From positions 62,001 to 126,000 of the forward strand of contig NW_023503649.1 in assembly GCF_014529535.1 (NCBI RefSeq): DNA of 64,000 bases, written 5' to 3'. Of the stretch, positions 19,469-29,353 are shown one piece after another. How positions within the stretch are numbered: position 1 is the stretch's first letter; every line of letters starts with the position of its first letter. The position numbers were made by a program, and so were the translations under genes. The DNA comes from Bradysia coprophila. Its lineage: Eukaryota > Arthropoda > Insecta > Diptera > Sciaridae. The notes under the pieces are model-generated. The model saw nothing but the letters and a program-made list of their open reading frames with translations, searched no databases and had not been told where the DNA came from.

Positions 19469-21145
19469 TCAATACGTTCCGATCCCCGCTCGTCTATCAA
19501 GTTCGTCAGCTACCTTTTCTGCTTCTTGTTGTATGATTCGAGCTGCCTCTTCCTCAGCTGTCTTTTCTGCTTCTAGTTGCTTGACACGAGCTGCCTCTTC
19601 CTCAGCTGCTTTTTCTTCTTCTTCTTTCTTAATTCGATCTGCCTCTTCCTCAGCTGCTTTTTCTTCTTCTTCTTTCTTAATTCGCGCTGCCTCAGCTGCT
19701 TTTTCTTCTTCTTCTTTCTTAATTCGAGCTGCCTCAGCTGCTTTTTCTTCTTCTTCTTTCTTAATTCGAGCTGCTTCAGCTGCTTTTTCTTCTTCTTCTT
19801 TCTTAATTCGAGCTGCTTCAGCTGCTTTTTCTTCTTCTTTCTTAATTCGAGCTGTCTTTTCTTCCTCCTCCTTCTTGCGTGCTGCCTTTTCGTCTTCCTC
19901 TTTCTTGATCCGAGCTGCCTTTTCTTCCTCCTCCTTCTTGCGTGCTGCCTTTTCATCTTCCTCTTTCTTGATTCGAGCTGCCGTTTCCTCTTCACGCTTC
20001 CTGCGATCATTCTCTCTTTGAGTATCAATTTCGGCTTTGGTTTTGCGGAGAAATTCAGCCATTTGCTCAGAATCCTGAAAATTAGTCTTATTCTTGGCAA
20101 TGCCATCCAGCAAATTTGATATGATTTTCTTGTTTGACGTTGAACTTTTTACGGCTAATGTATCCTCTTGTTTCTTAAGGCACTCATAAATTTGATTCAC
20201 CATTCTATTCGCTTCAGGCGAATCAACAACTTTTAAGACTATCATGTGATCTGTAATGTATTCCAGTTTCGATTCCATTAATTCGTGGAACATGCCTAGA
20301 GAAAATTGATTTTGTACGACTGCGTTGACCGCATCGTTACCCAACTTAACAACTCCAGTTGGCACCTGCTTAAACCAAAAGATATTCCAGCCGAGTGAAA
20401 GTATAACTCGCATTGATGTATGAGAATTCCATGGGAATTTCAAAACGATTGATCTTTCAAAGTGTAGAAACTGGTAGTTCTGGAAATTATCCTTCTGAAA
20501 CAACTTGACAATCTCACTGGCAATAGCCTCATCAGGCCATGCAGCAGAAGCATCATACAGCTGCGTCGCGGTGGTATTGTTTATTTGCAATAAATAGGAT
20601 AATGCTTTTGTGTCCGGTTGGCTACTCGAGGTAAACAGTCTCAGCGCCTGAGAATTGATCGTTAAACCAGATTCGGCCAAAAATTCCACCAGTTTCTTTG
20701 TTTCAATTGCGGCTTCATCATGGTCGTGGATATCTCCGTCAGATATGGTTAAAACTCTCATCGGCTCGTTTGGATAGTTCTTCGCAAATCCATTCAAGAT
20801 TGTGCGAAGTGCTGTAATTGCAGGCGCGAAGCGCGTAGAGCCTGTATTAGTTAAATTTGAGGCTTTTAATTCTCTAGATGTCAGGTGGAAGGTTTCGGCA
20901 TTATCGTGGAATGTAATTAAATTTATGTGATAACATTCTGCATAACCAAGTTTCGACATGACCAATGGTATAATTTGCCTAACAAATCGGGCAACTTGTG
21001 AACCCATAGATCCGGATATATCCAGTATAATCGTTGTTGATGGAGTATTGCGCGTATTCGAGACATTCACTTTTATCGCACCCAAATATTCATTATTGTT
21101 TATTGGATACAAATGTAGCTCGTTGTCTTTTTGATTGACTTCCAT
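19469..21145 (-). CDS. VWA-domain protein with long charged helix
   Basis: The ORF is open from 21256; I prefer the Met at 21145 (MEVNQKDNELHLYP), which directly precedes the domain. A von Willebrand A domain starts with the MIDAS signature DISGS, and supporting residues follow in NTGSTRF (Thr) and TISDGDIHDHD (Asp), so metal-dependent ligand binding is plausible. After about 200 residues of less familiar sequence comes a ~170-residue array of near-repeats of the type RIKKEEEEKAAEAA, predicted to be a stable single alpha helix or coiled coil. There is no signal peptide from this start. In this copy the frame ends just after the helix because of a +1 shift relative to copy B. Function unknown. 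The repeats are the most unstable part and also create long antisense ORFs, which I regard as shadows. Confidence 0.7.
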   Translation of the reverse strand: MEVNQKDNELHLYPINNNEYLGAIKVNVSNTRNTPSTTIILDISGSMGSQVARFVRQIIPLVMSKLGYAECYHINLITFHDNAETFHLTSRELKASNLTNTGSTRFAPAITALRTILNGFAKNYPNEPMRVLTISDGDIHDHDEAAIETKKLVEFLAESGLTINSQALRLFTSSSQPDTKALSYLLQINNTTATQLYDASAAWPDEAIASEIVKLFQKDNFQNYQFLHFERSIVLKFPWNSHTSMRVILSLGWNIFWFKQVPTGVVKLGNDAVNAVVQNQFSLGMFHELMESKLEYITDHMIVLKVVDSPEANRMVNQIYECLKKQEDTLAVKSSTSNKKIISNLLDGIAKNKTNFQDSEQMAEFLRKTKAEIDTQRENDRRKREEETAARIKKEEDEKAARKKEEEEKAARIKKEEDEKAARKKEEEEKTARIKKEEEKAAEAARIKKEEEEKAAEAARIKKEEEEKAAEAARIKKEEEEKAAEAARIKKEEEEKAAEEEADRIKKEEEEKAAEEEAARVKQLEAEKTAEEEAARIIQQEAEKVADELDRRAGIGTY

Positions 21146-21256
21146 CGTACTTCTATGTCCTTTGTTCGCTACGTATGTTGACTGGTGAACGATTAAAAAA
21201 ATCTTGATTAGAAAGTTTTTACAGGAATTGAGTTTTATGCTGTTTTCTACTAACAA

Positions 21257-22184
21257 TTTGAAAAAGTTTTTATGAATTTCGAGGGTTAAATTGAAAACAA
21301 TTCAAACTTTGTATATTCAAATGTTTATATAAATCGATATACTGCTGAACGTACAATTAATTAAGTGGTAAAAAGATCCAACAATCCGTTATCGGTACAC
21401 AAAAAAGACCGCGAAAGAGCAAACAAGAAACATCAACTTTCCCTTTCTCAACCAATATATCTGCAAAATGATTGTAGATGGCATTATACTAATGGAAGAT
21501 TGCAAAAAAGAGCGTTTCACTGTTGAAATGAAAATAGTCTGCTCAGCTCATTTTACTTATTTGTCTATAATTTCCATGGATGTCAAATATTTATTTGGAG
21601 AAAAATGTAGACCACAACCAGATCTACATTTTTCTCCATTTGGTCAAAAATGATCCATCTGGCTTCATGGTGAAAAATCGATTTGAAGAAGGTCTTGGCC
21701 AGAAATATGTCAGTAAGTTTCTACATTTTTTTTAGATTAATGCCCTCGTTAATGCCAAGGTTGCACAATTTTAAGCCTTGGTTAATGCCAGTTATATCAA
21801 GGCTCTAAATTTTGAGAACTCCAAAAACTTGGGTTATCTTCATCGCTCATAGACTGTTATGGTTAGAGCGATGAGTCCGAAGACCAGTTAATTATAACCT
21901 GCCTTGTCATTGCATTTTTCCATATAAAGGTTTCTTCCAAGGCCGTTCAAAATGTCAATCGTCATACACAGAGAAGCCACCTCACTTTGAAGTTTTAACG
22001 AATAAATTTGTTCAAGTTGCGGTTATGTTTGCTTCTGTGGATGACGGTCTGTTGTTTTCGGCCTGTCAAAATTCGTTTTTACCGTACGATGAAAGAAACC
22101 TATTATTTTGACCATCCCACATATCCCGCAAGACAAGTCAAAATAAGTGGCCTGACTTATATTTTCTTCTTTCGCTTCTCTCTC
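21257..22184. other. Upstream region of the VWA gene, duplicated
   Basis: No gene. The sequence parallels 25655-26290 in copy B. It should include the promoter of the minus-strand VWA gene. Confidence 0.5.
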
Positions 22185-22509
22185 CAAGGCTGTATACTTT
22201 GGGGAGGTCACGCAGATCGCCATTTTATTAGATACGCGGGAACACACCTTTTCCATACAAACAAATTCACCAAAATTGAATTTGTATGGCGTGGTGAATT
22301 TTTTGTATGAAACGTGGTGTGTAACCCGCGTATCTGCATCTGCAGGTCACGCAGATCGCCATTTTATTAGATACGCGGGAACACACCTTTTCCATACAAA
22401 CAAATTCACCAAAATTGAATTTGTATGGCGTGGTGAATTTTTTGTATGAAACGTGTTGTGTAACCCGCGTATCTGCATCTGCGTGACCTCCCCAAAGTAT
22501 ACAGCCTTG
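22185..22509. mobile_element. TIR element family A, copy 1 (internally duplicated)
   Basis: The ends CAAGGCTGTATACTTTGGGG and its inverse bound 325 bp. An 8-bp TCTCTCTC flanks both sides. The sister segment at about 26262 has the empty site. Inside, a ~147-bp block (GGTCACGCAGATCGCCATTT to GCGTATCTGCATCTGC) occurs twice in tandem. No coding capacity. The 8-bp target duplication suggests a hAT-type MITE. Confidence 0.88.
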
Positions 22510-22629
22510 TCTCTCTCATCATAGTCTGTTAAAATATGATGCAATTGCAACGCTCACCGGTTAATTCTAAAACTATCAGCAAGCTGTGAACCAAAGTTTT
22601 CAGTCTTTGGTAGGAAACCTCGGTTGGTC

Positions 22630-22856
22630 CAAGGATGTATACTTTGGGGAGGTCACGCAGATACAGATACGCGGGTTACACACCACAGTTGATGATAAAA
22701 TGGCCAATTTCATACAAAAATTCACCTACTCTGATGATTCTCGTCGTCTTGATGACGTGGTGAATTGTTTGTATATGTAACGTCATGAGAAGTGTGTGTT
22801 CCCGCGTATCTAATAAAATGGCGGTCTGCGTGACCTCCCCAAAGTATACAGCCTTG
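22630..22856. mobile_element. TIR element family A, copy 2
   Basis: It has the same TIRs as the element at 22185 (one change in the left end, AAGGATGTATAC). The length is 227 bp and the interior is in opposite orientation: CGCGGGTTACACACC comes first and the ATTTTATTAGATACGCGGG motif, seen here as its inverse, last. A clear target duplication is not visible. Confidence 0.8.
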
Positions 22857-23350
22857 GTCTGAATTGTCAAGATTTGTGTTTCACCCGCCTTCGTAAGTGT
22901 CTTAACCTGTTCTTTCAGAACCTTGCTTAAGTGGTCTGAGTTGTATTTCCTTCTCTCGTTTCTCTTATCATAGCAGCCTGTAAAAATATGATGCGATTGC
23001 AACGCTCAACGGTTAATTCTCAAACTGTATGCGATGGCTGATCTGTCCTAAATGTTTATTTTATAATGTTTTATTATGTATGTATAAGCCTTCGATCGAA
23101 ACTTCCAAATCGTCAAAATAAACATTTTAGACAGAGATGCATAATCTATCATTACCGAAACCGCGTAGCAATACTCTCTCAAACTCTCAGCTCTCTGTGC
23201 CAAATTTATACCTTATTTCTTAGTATTCTACAGACACTATTCCACATTTTGACTGACTACGCTGTAATGTACATGTAAATTCCAAAGGCTTTGATTCTTT
23301 CACCACCTTAATAAAAGTAGTTTGGTTGCTAGAGAGGGTATTGCGCAGTC
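22857..23350. other. Intergenic repeat mosaic
   Basis: No gene. 22860-22925 is the inverse of 36800-36875. 22935-23030 parallels 26440-26457 joined to 27002-27080, and so serves as the empty site for the insertions there. 23305-23345 matches 46201-46240. Confidence 0.6.
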
Positions 23351-23537
23351 AAAGCACCTAGCAGGGTAATAGAAAAAAATAAAGTAGTACTTTAATCGAA
23401 GTATGCGAATATTTCCATACCTTTTTTTTCATAATGTCATTGCAAAATTACCATTAAGGCTGCTAATGGTATTATTGGTATCAAAAAACTACTCTATTTG
23501 ACGTGTAAAAACCTCTATTACCCTGCCAGGTGCTTTG
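23351..23537. mobile_element. TIR element family D, 187 bp
   Basis: The ends AAAGCACCTAGCAGGGTAAT and ATTACCCTGCCAGGTGCTTT are inverted repeats. The 8-bp GCGCAGTC flanks both sides (23343-23350, 23538-23545). Copy A at 17834 shows a related uninterrupted sequence (TGCGTAGTCATTCC). Non-autonomous and probably hAT-like. Confidence 0.85.
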
Positions 23538-26400
23538 GCGCAGTCATTCCAAATAAACGTTACTTTGTAGTTTCTCAGTTTCCTTTAATTTCACTGTTTC
23601 GACTTGGAATATGTTAAACCTTAAAAAACTTTTGAAGATGAATACTACTAAATCCGAAAATGTTGCCAGCGGCGCCTGCATACTCCTTCGTAATTAGACT
23701 AGAAAAATACTAGAGGTTAAAGTACTGGAAGTCATGAAAGCTGTTTTTCAAACTATGAAGTCATTTAAGACGAGTACATAAATTCACCAATTAACCAATT
23801 TCCGGTTAGTTCGTGACTTGAATAAATTTATGTCAGTGGTTCAATCTGAACGGTCTACTTACTGGAAGGAGAAACAACTGTCTGCAACAGTATTTAAAGA
23901 CTATTTGTAAACAAATTTGAGTTTCCGGTCTCGATTGTTTTAAATGTGAGCCAGCAGTTTCTAAGTTGCTGCTTGTTGAAGCAATCTTAGAGCATGTGGC
24001 TGGGTGGTGAAACATCTTGAGGTGGAGCTCATGCTCTTGGGCTCAATGTGTTGTAACCACACAACCGAACAAATTTGAACTTAAAACGACCCGCACAGCT
24101 TGAATATCTTATCTTTGGCTGTCCTAAGATTCATTATACTCTCAGCGGCCACTGATGCAATTCTAGCTCTCATTGTAAATGATAAAGTTGAGCTAGCATG
24201 AAATGAATTTGTTATTTAACAAAATGAGCTATTTCACTGTTTGTGAAAGACAAAGAATCAAAAAATTTTCCTTTCTCTTCTTATCTCCATTGTGTTCCAC
24301 TGAGCCTTCAAATACGTAACGTTAGATTGAAAGCCCCTCAATCAGCTCAGTATATTATATACAACCATTTCCTTGTATTTTACATTGTGCACTGTACTGC
24401 ACCAAAGCACCACTGCACCCAAAACGAGAAAGTAGAAGTCGGCGTGTCTGTTAAAATTATACACGTTTGCCATTGTTTCATTCATATGATAATAGTGATA
24501 AATAAAGGTTTTTTTTAAGCGAATTTTCTAAATTCCCATATAAAGCTTGTTCCCGACGGTAAGAAGTAAAGTCGGCGCGTCTGCCTGAGAATCGGTTCTT
24601 TTGCCGAGGCCTTACATGGAAAAACTTATGCGGGTCGTGCCAAAGTTTTTCAAATTCACAAAATAATCTTCCCTAACGTCAGGCTTAGCGTATCTATTAG
24701 CGTGATTCTTACTTGTATGGAAATTTTTTTTTTGTCGATATTTGAAAATTACATACATAAAAAATTGATTGTAAAAGTGGTGTTCAATGAAACAAAATAT
24801 AAAATGTTTAATTATTTATCCTTAGGAAATAGGTAGATGTAACGTACAGTTAAGAGTATAAAAATGATAGCAAAAATTGTATAATAACTGCTAAAATAAT
24901 GTCCAACATTATTGATTGTCTTTCCTACATAATCCTGCATATGTAAATCATCCAACTGCTTGTCTACAAATCCAGCAACTTGTTTTGCAATAGAATCATT
25001 CGACTCGTTTATATCGATATCAATTACTTTATACCTTTTAATGGCTGATTTTGCTGACGCAAGTCTTACTACTTGCAATTCGAATGAATAATTAGATACG
25101 CTGAGAAATCTCATCAACATTTCTGCAAAATTTTCAGTCGCGCGGCTTTTCGTTTGCATCTTTTCGTTGGTTAACACTAAAATTCGAATCTCCATCTTTG
25201 CATCCAGTGTTTGGAGCAATGACTGACGCAATTGCTCGAAAGTCGTATTATATCTAACGAATGCTACCAAATGAACCAGTTCCGAACTTTCATCGAAAAG
25301 TCTTGACAACATCATTGGTACGATTTTTTCCGTAAAGCGCTGATTTTCCTCGGCGCTAGACAAGTGTTCATCGAAAATGAAAACAGTTTGAATAGAATCC
25401 AGTTGACTGTCCGGTTTGGATTTGAGACGAGTTATCTCCTTTTCAAGATGTTCCATCCCCGCTCGTCTATCACGTTCTTCCTCGCGCTTTTTACGTTCCT
25501 CCTCTGCTTGCATCTTACGCTTTGCTTCTTCTCGCTCTTCTTCTTCTCGTTTAATAATATAAGAGCAGCCACTTCCTCAGTTACCTTTTCTGACAATTCA
25601 AAAATCTCGATTAGAAAGCTTTTACAGAATTGAAATCTTTTTTTTACTAACAATTTGAAAAAGGCTTTATGAATTTTGAGGGTTAAATTGAAAACAATTC
25701 AAACTTTGTACATTTAAGTGTAGATATAAATCGATATACTGCTGTACGTACAATTAATTAAATGGTAATCCAACGGTACACAAAAAAGATCGCGAAAGAG
25801 CAAACAAGAAACATCAACTTTCCCTTTCTCAACTAATAAATCTGCAAAATGATTGTAGATGGCATTATACTAATGGAAGACTGCACAATCTTTGAAAAAG
25901 AGCGTTTGACTGCTTGAATTGATAATAGTCGGCTCAGGACATTTTGATTTTACTTATTGGTCTCTAATTTCCATTGATTTCAAATATTTATTTAAAATTT
26001 TAAGATTTTCCTTTGTTAATGCCAAGGTTGTATAATTTTAGGCCTTTGTTAATGCTGGTTATATCAAGGCTCTAAACTTTGAGAACTCCAAAGCCTTGGG
26101 TTATCTTCATCGCGCATAGACTGTTGTTACGATCAGAGCGATGAGTCCAAAGACCAGTTAATTTTAACCTGCCTTGTCATTGCAATTTTCCACATTTTTT
26201 TTGTCACAGCCCGCGAGACAAGTTAAAATAAGTGGTCTGAGCTGTATTTTCTTCAATCGCTTCACTCTCATCATAACAGTATGAAAAAATATGATGCGAT
26301 TTCAACGCTCACCGGTTAATTCTAAAACTATCTTCAAACTGGGGACACCAAAGTTTACAGCCTTGGGTTATCTTCATCACATAATAATAATATCAAAATA
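23538..26400. repeat. Segmental duplication, copy B
   Basis: This is the counterpart of copy A (17824-22620), in direct orientation. It contains the 3' end of the VWA gene and its flanks, plus an extra ~950 bp at about 23650-24580 with no close match in copy A. That extra part holds no gene that I can recognise. Confidence 0.8.
24812..25650 (-). pseudogene. Double-VWA gene, copy B: VWA domain deleted, C-terminal half retained
   Basis: An open frame of 233 codons starts at the ATG at 25513 (24812-25513). It encodes the end of the charged helix (EEERKKREEERDRRAG), the VWA-like second domain (TVFIFDEHL, IVPMMLSRLF, LVAFVRYNTTF, RILVLTNEKMQ) and a C-terminal membrane segment (TIFAIIFILLTVRYIYLF) ending in PKDK. 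Upstream, at 25560-25650, the sequence jumps to the leader region of copy A (FCKSFLIEIF), so the first VWA domain and most of the helix are deleted. The 63-bp intron seen in copy A is absent. The 233-codon frame could still make a tail-anchored protein, so it might be a functional short paralogue. Confidence 0.65.
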
Positions 26401-26457
26401 ACGATGAAAACTGTTCGCTCTTTCGCTTCGTTCTTAAGTGGTCTGAGTTGTATTTCC

Positions 26458-26616
26458 CAATGAAAGTATACTCTGTAGGTATGGTCTAATGTTAAAATTT
26501 GTATGGAGCGGAGGAAATAGCGATTGAAAATCATTGAAAGGTGAGTTTTTCGTATATGAAATCGCTATTTCCTCCGGTTTGTATGGACAGACCATACCTG
26601 GTTTGGACATTCATTG
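26458..26616. mobile_element. TIR element family B, copy 1
   Basis: 159 bp with ends CAATGAAAGTA and ACATTCATTG. The exact 8-bp target duplication GTATTTCC lies at 26450-26457 and 26617-26624. Inside lies a second inverted pair (GGTATGGTC / GACCATACC). Non-autonomous, hAT-like. Confidence 0.9.
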
Positions 26617-26626
26617 GTATTTCCTT

Positions 26627-27001
26627 CAATGAACATCAACACAAGGTATGGTCGAATGTCAAACTTTGTATGTAGCGGAGGAGAGGTGAGTTTGTTTATA
26701 TGAAATCGCTATGTCCTCCAATTTGTATGAACACAGATCACAAGGCTGTATCCTGTATACTTTGGGGAGGTCACGCAGACCGCCATTTTATTAGATACGC
26801 GGGAACACACCACTTCTGATGACTTTACATATATAAAAAATTCACCACATCATCAAGACGACGAGAATCATCAGAGTAGGTGAACTTTTGTATGAAATCG
26901 GCCATTATCATCAACTGTGGTGTGTAACCCGCGTATCTGTACCTGTACCTCCTCAAAGTATACAGCCTTGCACAGATCATACTTGGTTTATACTTTCATT
27001 G
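26627..27001. mobile_element. TIR element family B, copy 2, split by a family A element
   Basis: The ends CAATGAACAT and TACTTTCATTG have the exact 8-bp target duplication ATTTCCTT (26619-26626, 27002-27009), which overlaps the right target duplication of copy 1. Without the nested element at 26741-26970 this copy is about 145 bp. Confidence 0.88.
26741..26970. mobile_element. TIR element family A, copy 3, nested in family B
   Basis: 230 bp with ends CAAGGCTGTAT and ATACAGCCTTG. The flanking direct repeat CACAGATCA lies at 26732-26740 and 26971-26979, so insertion into the family B element is clear. The interior matches copy 2 at 22630 in opposite orientation. Confidence 0.9.
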
Positions 27002-27173
27002 ATTTCCTTCTCTCGCTTCTCTCATCATAGCAGTCTGTAAGAATATGATGCGATTACAACGCTCACCGGTTGATTCTCAAACTATAAGCGAGTATTGTCT
27101 TCAAATACGTCAAAAATTACCATTGTCCACACGCGAATTACATATCTCCTGAAATTTACAAAACTCGTAAACA

Positions 27174-28731
27174 ATGCCCAGCCGAAGAAAAATCAAAACT
27201 GAAAATGTTTCGAACGCAAGCATATTAGGAGTAGCTACACGCAGAATTTCGGTACAAATAAAACGTTTGGCTGAAATTGAAAATATGAAATCGATCAAAG
27301 CACTTGAATCGACTGATACACCACTTGAATCGACTGATACTTCGTTGCTAGAGGTGGAGAAATGTAAAAATTTTCTTGGTACAGAAATGTAATAGTTCTC
27401 AGTTTTTAGGTCGAGAAATGGCAGCAAGAAATTTGCGACCACCTGAAAAAAATGAACCACTTGGGGGTTCTCAAAGAATCTGATCGTGTTTTCAATATGA
27501 AGGACGTTTACTTTCCACTTGGTCCAAGAACGGTAAATGAAGCGTCATTCTAGCTGCCGAATAGAACTGATATTCTCTTTATTTTCTCAAGGCATCGCCG
27601 TGTTTAACGACTCTGATCATGATTTGTGCCTCGGGAATAATGGCTCCTACTACTGTTTTTTTCCCGAACAGCGAATTGTCTCCACGAACTATTTTCGACG
27701 ATGAAACAAGCTCTGCAAATTTATCCGAGGTGGTGTTACAGACGAACGACAGACTGCTGGGCTACATGAAATTGATATTTCATCCGTGGCTGATCGCAAA
27801 ACGAAAGAGTTTCCCAGTTATAGTTTTCATTGACATTGATCCAGTTCATATCTCATGGGAGTTCTTATCTTTTTGCAAAGAAAATCAAATCATTTTATTA
27901 AGAAATACCTCAGCGGTCAGCTTGCATCCAATCACTTCATTTGTGATTCCGCACATCGAAAATGCGTGGATGACTGCACTTCTCGAATGGAATAATAAGC
28001 ATCAAAGTCAACAGATTGCCATGGACTTAACTCCTTCCATACTCGAGCAAGTATTTGTAAAGACGATGACTGTCGACCTATTGACGGATGCGTTTAGGAA
28101 ATGTGGAACATTTCCCTTTGACCCAGCAACTGTTTACAAACAAGGAATGATGATCTCTACATCGCTACATACAATCGACTCGATACGTCAGCTTGGTACA
28201 ACACTTCAGTCAATGCCACAGCCCGATGCTGTGGATTTGAATCAGTCAACGATTGAAATAAGCCAACAAGAAGTGATTTCTGACACTGCATCATTTGACG
28301 ACGAAACTCCGACCCAACAAAAAACTGTTCCTGTACCCGAACACACAGTTCATCCAACTTATAAAATCGCACAAACAACTCTCACAGCTCAGTCAACAGC
28401 GACAGCCCAATTTCAAGTTCTGCTGGGTCCTTTGACATACGAATTTATAAATTCAGGAAGCTCGTGGACGGGTGCCGTCGAAAATACCTCATTATTTGAA
28501 GTGTGGCAAATTCTACTCAAATCGCATCAACACTTGACTCATCCAATTCCGCAAACAGCTCACGAGATTAACAAACAATTTCGAATCCAATTTGAGGGAT
28601 TTATCGGTCCATTGCTCTACGAATTCAAAAAATCCGGAAATGTTTGGATGGGTGCCACAGAAAATAGAGGCCTATTTGAAGTGTGGAAGCAATTAACCAT
28701 TACATTGGAGGACAAGAGCGATGAAAAATGA
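27174..28731 (+). CDS. Pogo/Tigger-like DDE transposase-derived gene with C-terminal repeats
   Basis: Exons 27174-27353, 27410-27532 and 27592-28731 join in frame into about 480 residues. The middle part follows the DDE_1 family: DRVFNMKDVYFPLGPRT (family: FNxDExxF), TLIMICASGIMAPTTVFFP, and VIVFIDIDPVHIS ... FCKENQIILL (family: DGHxSH ... PLD). The usual first Asp is Lys here, and the PLD triad position reads HPITS, so catalysis is unlikely. The frame is nevertheless intact over 480 codons. No N-terminal helix-turn-helix was recognised; the first exon is short and charged. The C-terminus carries two ~36-residue repeats (LLGPLTYEF...SGSSWTGAVEN and FIGPLLYEF...SGNVWMGATEN, each ending LFEVW). 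It looks like a domesticated transposase, but decay of a recent element cannot be excluded. The exon 1 donor (GAG|GTGGAG) is weak. Confidence 0.72.
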
Positions 28732-28987
28732 TTTGATGTGAAAGAATTCACATTGTGCACTAGCAAAATGAAACTGTTTCAAACAATTGTAAACGGTACA
28801 ATTCAGTAAAAATAAACGTTTAAATCGATGCAACGAATTTTAACAAATTTAACATGCAAATTCGGTATATGAGATAGAATACCGAGGATTACCGAAGGCC
28901 CAAACATGTCATAAGTCTCGATTCTGTTACTACTTTCGATTTATGAATTTTCAACGGATTAAATCTTCCTATATTAACACATTCAAA
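28732..28987. other. 3' flank of the DDE-derived gene
   Basis: Probable 3' UTR (AATAAA near 28810) and unique sequence. Nothing else is seen. Confidence 0.4.
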
Positions 28988-29353
28988 TTAATTGGGGCTT
29001 GCCAACTTTCGGCACCCTGGACTTTACTTAAATAGTCGAGGAATGCCTCCAAATAAATTTCTAAAAATCCAAAACTGAATTCTAGATTTTTATAAATTTA
29101 TTTTCATGCTTCGGGCCAAAAATGAGGGTAATTTTCTCGAGTTTTCGGCCCTTTGCATGAAAACTCACATGTGCACCTGCTTTGGACGGTTGATTTAAGG
29201 CACTTTCGCTTGTAAGCCTCACTTCGTTCGGCCTACAATCCGCGAAATTGCCTAAAATCAATCGTGCAAATCAGGTACACAAATGACTATTGGAAGCATT
29301 CCACGACTATTAAAGTAAAGTCCAGGTGCCGAAAGTTGACAAGCCGCAATTAT
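28988..29353. mobile_element. Palindromic MITE family E, full copy
   Basis: About 365 bp bounded by a ~60-bp TIR (GGCTTGCCAACTTTCGGCAC at 28996; inverse ending near 29345). Inside is a second palindrome centred near 29215 (TTTAGGCAATTTCG-like arms around TCACTTCGTTCGG). Related partial copies lie near 6571, 37110 and 41645. No coding capacity. Confidence 0.82.

Larger units (their letters stand above)
17824..22620. repeat. Segmental duplication, copy A
   Basis: Several landmarks occur in the same order here and in copy B (23535-26370). They are a block at 17830-17940, the GGTTCTTTTGCCGAG block at 17965-18048, the double-VWA gene, the AGCGATGAGTCC block at 21865, and the block around 22120-22600 ending in CGCTCACCGGTTAATTCTAA. 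Copy A carries the 18050-18825 and 22185-22509 insertions, which are absent from B. Copy B lacks most of the VWA gene. Confidence 0.85.

Noticed and set aside
19533-20119. Long antisense and shifted-frame ORFs (Ser/Phe/Cys-rich or Lys/Arg-rich) opposite the charged-helix region
   Set aside because: They are shadows of the GAA/AAG-rich repeat that encodes the KEEEE helix; composition alone keeps these frames open.
21860-21890. Hammerhead-ribozyme-like words (GATGAGTCC...GAAGACC), also near 26140
   Set aside because: The required CUGANGA ... GAAA core and flanking stems are not complete, and copy B differs in the core.
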